Shown here: positions 55,413 through 64,000 of the stretch, piece by piece | Layout: every line of letters starts with the position of its first letter | Position numbering within the stretch: the first letter of the stretch is position 1 | DNA from: Rugalucina vietnamica | Taxonomy: Eukaryota; Mollusca; Bivalvia; Lucinida; Lucinidae | Direction of reading: 5' to 3' | Length of the DNA: 64,000 nucleotides | NCBI GenBank assembly: GCA_964017185.1 | Contig: OZ024883.1 | Coordinates: 42,276,395 to 42,340,394 of the forward strand | Notes under the pieces: model-generated | What the model saw: the letters and a program-made list of their open reading frames with translations, nothing else | Databases searched by the model: none | Told to the model about the DNA's origin: nothing | Program-made: the position numbers and the translations under genes

Positions 55413-58155
55413 TATTTATAAGCCCTGGCACAACTGGCTGCAACTTTGCAAACATTTTGCATTTTACAAGAAAGAGCTTTTCACAAAAGGGAACTGAAGA
55501 ATAAGTGCTCTGATCTAAGGTTCAGTTACTCAGAACTACATATTGCAAAAAATAATGGTTTTCATTATTATCATCAACACCATCTGCCCTTATAATTAAC
55601 ACCAACAGAAGCTAGCAACACACCTTCTGATGGCCCCAAGGAGCTGGGTATACAAATAACAGGTGCACTAAACCATGCAATCATTTTACATTTTATGAGA
55701 AAGAGCTTTTCTCAAAATAAAAGAGAAATGAAGAAAAGTACTCTGATCTGAGGTTCAGATACATATACTTAGAACTATATTACAGAATAATGGTTTTCAT
55801 TATTATCATCAACACCATCTGCACTTGTAATTAACAACAACAGAAGCTCAGTAACACACCTTCTGGTTACTCCAATTACAAACAAATTACCTACCATTCA
55901 GCTCTACCTACCTACTACCTTAGAAACCAACCATTTTTAAACAAAATATGAAAAAAAAGATATTGAAAAAGTGATGACTAAACAACGACCAGGAACGAAC
56001 ACTTTAACATCAATCCTTTATACCCCAATGGGGAATAAGTAACACAAATTAAGTGACAACAAACAGGTAAGGCATACATGTGTGTTTAACTGAGAGAGCA
56101 ACTATTTCCCAAAAGGTGACCTCTCAGGTAAGTACCAAATCAAAACATTACCTATTTACCCAAATAAATAATCCAAGAAAAACTTAATGTGTGTACATTG
56201 TAGATTCTCTTACTGAATAAACTTCTAAAAGTACATGTAAATCTAATTTTTGCCAGCAGAATATTAAATCCTTCTTTTAAATAAAGTGCTAAATTCCACC
56301 AACAATTATCAAATACAAACACTGTTTTTGCAACATCTCAATTTCAAACTATCTGAAAGCTGAACTAAGTAGTAAAATTTTCAAGTTTAATGTCCTTTTT
56401 ATCACCAGTCAGTCCACTGAACTATCTTTCAAACAAATTTTGTTGTATAAATCTTTGGCTGAAATTGACCAGCTTTTACCCCATAAGAATATTTCAACAA
56501 TTCGTTAAATCCGGCCTTTCAGGAAAGTCCAAAGATCCACAAAGTCCACCTTTCATTAAGTGATAAAGATTAAAATGAAATGCTTTAAGTCCATTACTTA
56601 TAAATTTTAATACTCAAGACTCGGTGTGACAAATCAAATATCGATTAACACAAATGGTCAAAAGTTAATCAAGAATATATATAAGTTGGCCTAGATAAGA
56701 AGTTTTGGTGGTCAGTTTTATCATGGTGGCCCCCGTGGCTGAGCGGCTAAGGTTGCTGATTTGATTACTCATTTTTATCAATCTATCATCTCACAAAAAA
56801 TGAGTTCAGTGGGCTTGAGACCCATGCGGGACACATGTAAATCATGCCAATTCTGCTTATGTATGTGTCAGGACCGAGGTGGTTTTTCTTGGAGGTAATC
56901 TCATTTCTGTTGGCCATTTTTTGTCATGCTTTCACAAAACATTTGGATATATTTTTACCTTAATGAAAAATACGAACATCAAAATCATAAAGTTTGCTCC
57001 CCATGTTCGAGAAAGAAAGTTTTAAACTGAAAATTTATCATGTCACAAACCCTGGTACAAGTTGTAAACCAACTATTTGAAAAATTGCATAAAAAAAAGA
57101 ATTTCTTTGGTGAGACTCAAATAAAACTGCAATATCCCATAGTGTTCACAAGAATAAAACACTTTATAAACTACTCTGATCAATTCAAATGACATCTAAA
57201 TTGACACCCGAAGTTTGAAGATGTCTCGGCATTGTCAATTTGTTAACATGTTGGTGAACGATTTAGGAGTCATCTTACATCATAACTACTAATTAAGTCT
57301 AATAAAGTGAAATGTCAAGTCTCTTTTAAGATATTTTAAGGCCAATGAATTTTTTTCTTTTCATTCTTTTTTCTTAACATCAGGACAACCTGTCCCTGTA
57401 ATATATACCCCCTTATACACTACTTTTATATAGCAAAACTGGGGTATGTTACTAAGGGGTATACCCACAATCTATGTTTTGGAGTAAAAATAAGAAAAAT
57501 ATATAAAATAAAATTTCTACTGAAAATTTTCAATTTTTACAGATTCAGAAAATTTTATACATTGCATGGGCATGTTTTCGTAATAAAAATGAGAGGTATG
57601 TCTACTGTTAAGAAAATGTTTGTTTACCTATATTACAGGTCATGGTTAAAACCTAATTTCAGGCACATTAATTTTCATTTTTCTATCCTATTTGACAGTC
57701 TTTCCTACTGAATTAACATTCCAGAACAAATGGTTTAAGTGCTCTGCTGTCATATCATATGTTTTTGCTTCAGTATTAAATTGCTGATATAAAAGCTTGT
57801 CATGACAATGCAAATATTATAAATGGACACAGGTGATGCATCTGATTGACCCTGACCAATATATTATATATGTAAAGTATACTGGTCAACATAAGCAGGG
57901 ATACAGACTAACTAATTTTTTATAGGGGCAAGCTGGGCCCCTAAAAAATGAAAACTATGGGCCCACATGATAATTTAGGGGCCCACATTTTTAATCGCAC
58001 CAAAAACAGCAAATCCATTAAAATTTATTCGAGAACATCAACAATAACAATAATAATGGTAACAAAAATAATTTGATTAAATGTACACATTCAGAAAAAT
58101 GGAAATTAATGTAGCTTAGAATTCCATCCATCAAACAATGTTCTAGATTGTCAGC

Positions 58156-58726
58156 TCACATTCCTCTCATATCAAAATCAAGCAGTTTTGAGAATACAGT
58201 ATCTTCATCCAAGTCAGAGTCTACACCAGAGTCACAGTCACTGTCACCCTTGTACCACCCTTCAGCTGCAGACACTACCTCTACAACAGGTTCCTCAACT
58301 AAATCTGATTCTTCAACTTCATCAGCAAGATCATCAACTAAATCTGATTCCTCAGTTGCAGGTGGTGTCTCCAGCTCAAGGGTGTGCACACTCTTGGAAA
58401 CAGACTTTGGAACACTGTCCTTGAATAAAGGCCTCCTACTACGAACACCCATACTGTTCCACCTATAAATTGCTGGTAAAGGGTCGAATGCCTCTATATC
58501 AGGGGCAAGAAGCTTGATAGCCATACACTGATTTAGAGCAGATTGGCCAAGCCTGCTCCTCAAGTTGGATTTTATGAGCTTGAGTTGTGAAAAACCTCTT
58601 TCAGCTTCCGAACTGGAGGGGGATAAGGACAGAATAAGGTCCATGACATTCAGTATGTTGGGGAACTTCTCTCCACGTTGTTTGTTGATGTCCACCCAGT
58701 CACAGTCTTTATCCTTCTGCAGACAT
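58156..58726 (-). CDS. hAT transposase exon 5 (dimerisation domain, stop)
   Basis: Acceptor TTATTTCAG|ATGTCT. Encodes CLQKDKDCDWVDINKQRGEK, the SSSEAERGFSQLK motif and an acidic C-terminus; stop at 58156-58158. A plus-strand Ser/Thr-rich frame over the same bases is a shadow. Confidence 0.92.
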
Positions 58727-61355
58727 CTGAAATAAATATTACAAGAAGATAAAATTACCATATCTTGAATTCTTGTTACAGAGAATCAAATTGGCTAAAC
58801 CATGAACAAACAAAAGAAGTAGACAGAAATGGTAGACATTGTGTCTGCATATTTTGAAACTTATATTTATTTATGTTGTTTAAACATTTAATGTTATACC
58901 AAAATGATTACAACTTAAGGATTTTTATCCATGCTGTGTTAGCATCAGTAAGACTCACTCATCATGGAGTACTTTCTTCAAGGCTGTCCACTCTAGCTCA
59001 GCTTCTGCTACATCGACACCATGGTGTTCCAGAGTGTCCTTGAAATGGTCAAGGAGAACCAAAAGGTCATCATCACCATAATCTGTAAAACAGTGGAAAT
59101 ACTGTATAAGATGAAGAACAGAATATGTTTGCCTGAAAAGCAAAAAATGTAAAAGAAACCAACAACATAAGGTGTAACCAATATCTGTGAAAGAAACAAA
59201 AACTAGGCATTGAACAGGAACAATATACACCTTTAAGCTGCTCCCAAGTGGTGGGCCAAGTTTGAATGTCAGCTATCCTTGTCGACAGAACTACATTTGG
59301 TGATGAAAAGTCGGCAAATCGTTTCTCCAATGCTGTCTCTATCTCGACTAACAAGGTTTTCCTAGCTGACTGGAACTCTGCCACATTACAATTAGTCAGC
59401 CGGTTCCCCTCAAACTCATCAAGGTCTGCAACTCTCCTCAGGTGTGGTCCATCTCTTAAGAAAACCATGCAATGTGTTAAAATCAAAATAGAATTCTTAA
59501 AAGTAATGAAAGAATACATATACATGTATGTTTCAAAATAAGATCATTTGTATTTGATTCATCATCATGGTCACTATGCCCCGAGGTTACAAAACTTTGT
59601 ATGCTCAACTCAGCTGAGCATGGAAAAAATTTATCCTGATAAATTAATAAATCTGGCAAATCAGTGTTCAAATGCCAAAAACTTTAGACACTCACTTTTC
59701 TTTAAATTTTCTGATGATTTCTAATGTGGTACTAATCTCGGAGTGTTGTCTGCCCACCACACACTTCCTCTCCTGCAGTAGTAGTGAAAGTCTCCTGAGC
59801 GGGGAGAGGACATCCATCAGGAAGAACATGAAGCAGAGTATGTCTTTAGACTTCAGTAGCCTTAGAAAAGCCACAGCTTTAGATTTGGAGTCGACTGAGA
59901 CCCTTTCTGTGGGTTCAGAGAGCTAAAAGTAGAAATTAAGTTTTGCTGATTAAAATCTATTTGGGGAGGATTTTTCAACTTGCAAACAAAACAATAAGAC
60001 ATTTTTAGAGAAATTATATTATTAAATTGTTTTTTTTTTTTTAATTTTTATATATTATACTTTTCCAGCTCCTGTGATATTTCATGACTGTCTGTGATAT
60101 TTTACATTTATTTCTTTTTTAACTATGTGTATTTTATCATGTTTATAGGTGTAAATTAAATCAATTTTACCTGGCCCAAATGCTGAACTATATATTTATA
60201 GGATGTTGTCAGATTGACTAGGGCCCGTAGAGTATGTCCTATCCACCTCGTTCCACCGACTCTGGTGGGCACTAGGAGTTCATCTTTCTTATCTCCAATC
60301 GTAGCATTATAGCTTCGAACTAACATTGACCGATTCAATCCACTATTGTGGTAGAAATAGTAAATTCCCATGGCAAGTACATTCACTGTTTTATCATACA
60401 GTTTCATTTTCTTAGTTGAATCCTTTAATGCCAGTTCCAGTCGATGTGCCATACAGTGGATCGACAAAAGTGATGGCTGTTCAGCCCTCAAAAGAGCACC
60501 TACACCGGCTTTGGACCCCATCATTACACTAGCACCATCACATGACAAAGCAACCATATTTTGGGACACATCTCCCCAGTCAATTTGGAGATTATTGGAT
60601 ACAGTTTCTTTTAATCCACTGACGATGCTTTTGGCATCTGCTTTTTCTGCAGCATGTACCCCAGTAAAGTTAACCAATATTTCACCTTTCATACAGGATC
60701 GAACAAACCACATCTCTTGTTCCTTCACAGAGCTGTCAGTGCTTCCGTCACCAATAAAACACAAAAATTTTGACTCCTGAACTAGACTTGAAACTTTTGA
60801 AAATTCAGTGTCTGCAATCGCTTTGATAAATTTCTTAGCGGACTCTGTATTGCGATATGTACTCCCTAGTGTAAGCCCCTTCTTTTCATCTAGCTCGCAA
60901 AGCCAACCAAAGTCAGACAATGGACGATTTTTGATAATTAAGGCATGACAGTTTCTAAACATTTTCTCGAGCTTTTGAATGATTTCGGTATTAAGTTTGA
61001 TTATGATTTTGCTAGCAGAAGATTCTGATGGATTTTGGGATTTTGCCTCTGCTATTAAAGCACAGTGTTGATGCTGTTTACTTGTCTCATGCTTTCTGAT
61101 ACTGTCAAGTTTATAGGCTTTGCAGCCTGTTATGTAGTTTAAATTCCTATCTCGACTAAAGTCAGAGCAGAAACTGCAGGTAAGGCCACTGGATGTGTCG
61201 ATTAACCATGGTCTTGACGATTTCCATTCAGCCACGACATCGTCATTTCTACGTTTTCGCTGGGTTGCTTCGTACTTCGAAAAGTACTCTTTTCGTTCCT
61301 CTGTTGACTGCTTCCGTTTCGCCGGAGGCGAAATACCGGCGATGTATCGCCACAT
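58156..61355 (-). CDS. hAT-family transposase (ZNF862/C17orf113-like), five exons
   Basis: Likely cuts and pastes the element 57896-63234. Exons: 61355-60171, 59922-59696, 59454-59231, 59082-58959, 58726-58156; all GT-AG and all phases agree, 2331 nt, 776 residues, no stops or shifts. Domains: basic N-terminus; TTF/BED-like zinc finger with C60, C63, H89, H95; RNase H-like fold with FIGDGSTD (D203), SCDGASVMMGSKAG (D273), CMAHRLELAL (301-310) and RW (370-371); C-terminal hAT dimerisation segment SSSEAERGFSQLKLIKSNLR (624-643) holding the likely catalytic or conserved Glu; acidic tail rich in Asp/Glu. Start is the Met of MWRYIAGISP. An upstream Met at 61481 lies inside the inserted MULE and is rejected. 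Intactness suggests recent activity. Domestication is unlikely because the TIRs and TSD are preserved. Confidence 0.92.
58959..59082 (-). CDS. hAT transposase exon 4
   Basis: Acceptor TTTTACAG|ATTATG, donor CATGATGA|GTGAGT. Encodes YGDDDLLVLLDHFKDTLEHH. Phase 1 to 2. Confidence 0.86.
59231..59454 (-). CDS. hAT transposase exon 3
   Basis: Acceptor TTCTTAAG|AGATGG (AAG|A is weak), donor CTTAAAG|GTGTAT. Encodes DGPHLRRVADLDEF and LVEIETALEKRFADF. Phase 2 to 1. Confidence 0.82.
59581..59633. repeat. MITE C fragment in transposase intron 2
   Basis: CCCCGAGGTTACAAAACTTT, GCTCAACTCAGCTGAGCATG; one arm of the MITE C family. Confidence 0.6.
59696..59922 (-). CDS. hAT transposase exon 2
   Basis: Acceptor ACTTTTAG|CTCTCT, donor AAGAAAA|GTGAGT. 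Encodes the helical insertion starting LSEPTERVSVDSKSKAVAFL. Phase 0 to 2. Confidence 0.88.
60171..61355 (-). CDS. hAT transposase exon 1 (residues 1-395)
   Basis: Zinc finger and most of the RNase H fold. Donor GGGCCAG|GTAAAA, phase 0. Confidence 0.92.
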
Positions 61356-61468
61356 CGGGCAAAAAATGAAGAAAAACAAGAAAACTAAGCACAAATTCAT
61401 GAAATTGCAGTTTTCCCAGGTAAAAAGAAGAGTTAACAAAGGGAGAAAACTGTAGAGTAGGTTAAAAT

Positions 61469-62993
61469 GGTTTATGGTCAACTCGTACTTTTACCAACTC
61501 GTCCCTAGTCAACTCGTACTTTTTAATTGGTCAACTCGTACTGTCGTAAACTCGTACCTTAAGTCAACTCGTACTTTTTTTTTGGTCAACTCGTACTAAT
61601 GTAATAATCATATATTATTATATATATTTTATGATTATTTATTTGACAAATATGATTTCGTATGATTTTACCTTTTTCTTGAAAACAAAAAATGAGGCAA
61701 TAGCAAGCACTACTTGTACACGCATGACGTATTTATTAAATAGTTAATTAAATCACTGACCGAGTAAGCAGAATTTATCTGAGTCTCATAATCATGTTTA
61801 GTCATGCATTACGTAAATCATCAGCTGAGTGAGCAGATTTTATTACATAATAGTAACAGATAACTGAATAAATCTTCATTCTTTTACTTTTACCTGCATA
61901 GGATTGACAGCGTCTTTTAAATTATTTTAAAATATGATTTTATAAATTTTATGATTTTATAAATTTTAACTTACGTAAAATGGGTAATAAGAGAAAAGCT
62001 GAAAACTGCATTTCATGCAACAAGACGGTGACGGGTCGACAGCATGCCATCCAGTGTGATTCCTGTGGCATGTGGCAACACAGAAAATGCGACACAGGTA
62101 AGTAAATTTACTTAGCATCTACCAACAAAAAATATCTAAACCTATGTTTGAAACGATTGCTGTCATATTTTAATTTGTAAATATATTTCTCAGCTATGCA
62201 CTTTATCATCTTTTAAATGCTGTATACAATCTTGCACGAACTATATTTTATTGTATACAGTAAGTTAGTAATAAATCAATTTTGTTATACTTTAAAAACT
62301 AACGTTTAATGTTTGTTAACCGTTTTAGCTAGATACATGTATATCAATAATTGTCATTTTAAAGTTGTACCCTCAAATTATTATAGCAAATACATGTATT
62401 TATCATTTATAACTGTTGTAAATTAGCTTGTGTTAGCATTAAATATTTTTATTCAGAATTATGATTTTTTATATTTAAGAAAACATACTTTTAATGTTTG
62501 CAAAACCGTTTAAGCTAGAAATAAATTCATTTTAAAATTGTGCCCTCCAAATTGTTGTAAAATAAGATTACTTATGGTTACTTGTATTACTCATTTATCT
62601 GTTTGATATTTTATTATTTTTATTGAACTGAACAACAGTACTTAGCAAATATTACTTATAAAACTATTTTTGTACATATTAGAAAATTGCTTTCGATGCT
62701 TGTTACCAACTTTGCAAGAATAAAATAGATTAATAAATTCTTAATTGATTTTATGACTGATAATCATATTGAAACCCCGACAAAGACTCACTAAATTGCT
62801 CCATAATTGGACACAATTATCTATTATAATCAACCTCATGATAACAAAGGCGAACGTACGACTTGACCAATTATAAAGTACGAGTTGACTAAGTTAAAAA
62901 GTACGAGTTGACTAAGGTAAAACGCGGTACGAGTTTTTTTAGTACGAGTTGACCACAGTACGAGAAAAAAAAAGTACGAGTTGACCAACACCC
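61469..62993 (+). mobile_element. MULE-like element, 1525 bp, 9-bp TSD
   Basis: GGTTAAAAT at 61460-61468 and 62994-63002 brackets ends GGTTTATGGTCAACTCGTAC and the inverse of GGGTGTTGGTCAACTCGTAC. GTCAACTCGTAC recurs four to five times at each end, in opposite orientations. A 9-bp TSD is typical of Mutator-like elements. Encodes only one recognisable exon (61980-62097), so it is non-autonomous. It lies in the 5' leader of the hAT transposase gene. Confidence 0.85.
61980..62097 (+). CDS. Orphan first exon encoding a PHD-type zinc finger
   Basis: ATG at 61980, donor GACACAG|GTAAGT, 39 codons plus one base. Residues fit C-x2-C-x12-C-x2-C-x4-H-x2-C: C10, C13, C26, C29, H34, C37, with MWQHRKC typical of PHD fingers. 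No following exon is visible within the element. It may be the first exon of a MULE transposase whose remainder was deleted, or a captured host exon. Unlikely to give a working protein alone. Confidence 0.65.
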
Positions 62994-63002
62994 GGTTAAA
63001 AT

Positions 63003-63234
63003 CCATCGCGGTGTTACGGAGCGCCGAAAATACGGTCCCGGAATCGGTCCGGGAATTATCGGCACGCTTATTTAAGCGCTCAAGAAACCGGATTTTCGCA
63101 CAGGTCTCTCAAAGGCTTGATTGTTGTCTTCGGCAGCGTAGTCGCAAACTGGGCGAGCGTCTTTTCAATTTTAGGGGCCCAGACAGATTTTTACTCGCAG
63201 TGGGCGAGTGGGCGACCGCTAATCTGTATCCCTG
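63003..63234. promoter_or_regulatory. GC-rich terminal region of hAT element, probable transposase promoter/leader
   Basis: Strikingly richer in G, C and CpG than its surroundings (GGTCCCGGAATCGGTCCGGG, GTCCGGGAATTATCGGCACG). It lies between the right TIR and the transposase start on the minus strand, as expected for the 5' end, but is now separated by the MULE. Confidence 0.5.
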
Positions 63235-63913
63235 ATAAGTAAAGCAACATTGCAATTTTGTCCCATATTATGCTGAAGGCATTTAGAAGGAAGAAGGATT
63301 ATTTCAAGGATATTATAAGCAAAGATGCTATCACATTGTCAATTTATGCCTCGAAAAAAGCAGGCTTTCATATGATTAGGTTATTGATAGTAAAAACTAA
63401 GGTTGAATTGTACAAACTGAGAAAAAAACTAAATAGGTCAGTCCTAAATGAAAATTTGGGCTGGGTGATACTTATTTTGGATAGTATAGGCGATTCTCAT
63501 ATCTAATCTAATCAGTATGTACATTTGTTTTTCTTTCATCTACTTAATGCTCTCTCTAGCATTGATTTAATTACATATTCTTTCAGCCAGGGAAAAGAAA
63601 ATGCTGCCTTAAGACTGGTATTATGTATGTAGTAAGTAAAAGCACACATCTTAAAAGCCCATATTTTTTTTGTAAACTGTGATTACGAGTCTTTGGAGGT
63701 CTAATCGGTTTGCTTGAAATTGTGTGCTTGAAAGACCTTGAGACTGAGAACTTACTTATTTCCATGTTTAGAATCTTATGAACCATGACTTTGACATGCT
63801 CAATCTCTTACTTTATGCCCCATTACATACTAATTGGTGCCTGTTAACATAGCAGTTTCCTGTTCTGTTGCCTAATTGCCAATTATTTGGTTTGTTTACA
63901 ACTTGGTGCCATA

Positions 63914-64000
63914 CAGGGTTTTCCCTGGCGCACAAAAATGTGCATTTTGACCCCTTTTTGCCTCCAATGACCCCTAAAACTGTCCACAGAGGGGACAATG
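63914..64000. mobile_element. Left end of a second hAT-like element, runs off window
   Basis: CAGGGTTTTCCCTGGCGCAC begins exactly where copy 3 of the 6.25-kb unit loses identity. CAGGG plus a short inverted CCCTG is typical of hAT ends. The other end and TSD are outside. Confidence 0.55.

Larger units (their letters stand above)
57896..63234 (-). mobile_element. Autonomous-looking hAT-type transposon, 5339 bp
   Basis: Ends CAGGGATACAGACTA and the inverse of CAGGGATACAGATTA; next to them GGGCCCCTAAAA is also mirrored. Flanked by ATAAG at 57891-57895 and 63235-63239; copies 1 and 2 of the host unit show the empty site (AACATAAGTAAAGC). It encodes one intact transposase on the minus strand. Typical hAT TSDs are 8 bp; a 5-bp TSD fits minority lineages only, so the lineage needs a tree. 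Confidence 0.93.
52507..63913. repeat. 6.25-kb tandem unit, copy 3, interrupted and truncated
   Basis: Runs to 57895, is broken by the 5339-bp transposon, resumes at 63235 (TSD, then TAAAGCAACATTGC) and stops matching at about 63913, roughly 190 bp short of the unit end, where another element starts. Right of the insertion it carries two substitutions absent in copies 1 and 2 (CATTGATTTAA, ATTATGTATGTAG). Confidence 0.93.

Noticed and set aside
58148-58468. Ser/Thr-rich 106-codon plus-strand frame
   Set aside because: Antisense of the acidic tail of the transposase's last exon.
60370-60780. 136-codon plus-strand frame
   Set aside because: Antisense shadow of transposase exon 1.
61356-61481. 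Hydrophobic N-terminal extension of the transposase from Met at 61481
   Set aside because: The first codons lie inside the inserted MULE and its TSD; the conserved style starts at MWRYIAGISP.

Overview
The window is animal nuclear DNA, most likely from a bivalve mollusc. It is AT-rich, has GT-AG introns, and is packed with MITEs, tRNA-derived SINE-like repeats and tandem-core elements resembling the pearl/HINE elements described from bivalves. The animal assignment is firm because of the host gene's protein. The bivalve assignment is inference from repeat style, and no species is claimed. No bacterial or organelle features were seen.

Host gene. One conserved gene fills about 17-39 kb on the minus strand: a B'' (PR72/PR130, PPP2R3) regulatory subunit of protein phosphatase 2A. 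I could thread 13 coding exons (38812 down to 16993). All splice phases agree, giving a 705-residue protein with two canonical EF-hand loops. Its introns are loaded with mobile elements. Exon 10 has two extra decayed copies and exon 12 has one. The exon 12 donor lies inside an in-frame ATG-TAA, so failure to splice would give a shorter C-terminus.

Layout. 1-17 kb: no convincing host gene, but a stack of nested elements. These include a TIR element with GTTACGGTATGGACA motif arrays (883-2455) and a 6-kb TIR element (3118-9132) that holds a complete non-autonomous hAT with 8-bp TSD (4392-7242), itself filled by a HINE-like tandem core. They also include elements at 9976-11298, 11300-12105 and 15836-16543, and several MITE families. 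17-39 kb: the PPP2R3 gene and its intronic repeats, among them a 27-bp minisatellite, a pogo-like MITE and about 14 copies (window-wide) of one 'GAGCCGCCTC' MITE. 39-40 kb: gene 5' flank with a perfect-looking hairpin and a cluster of ACGTCA sites. 40-64 kb: three nearly identical head-to-tail 6.25-kb units.

The third unit is split by a 5339-bp DNA transposon (57896-63234) with CAGGGATACAGA termini and ATAAG target duplication. It carries an intact five-exon hAT-type transposase gene (776 residues, minus strand). Inside its 5' leader sits a 1525-bp MULE-like element with a 9-bp TSD, GGTCAACTCGTAC subterminal arrays and one plus-strand exon coding a PHD-type zinc finger. A further hAT-like terminus starts at 63914 and runs off the window.

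The host gene product would target PP2A to substrates in a Ca2+-dependent way. The transposase gene serves its own element. Nothing suggests the two loci work together.
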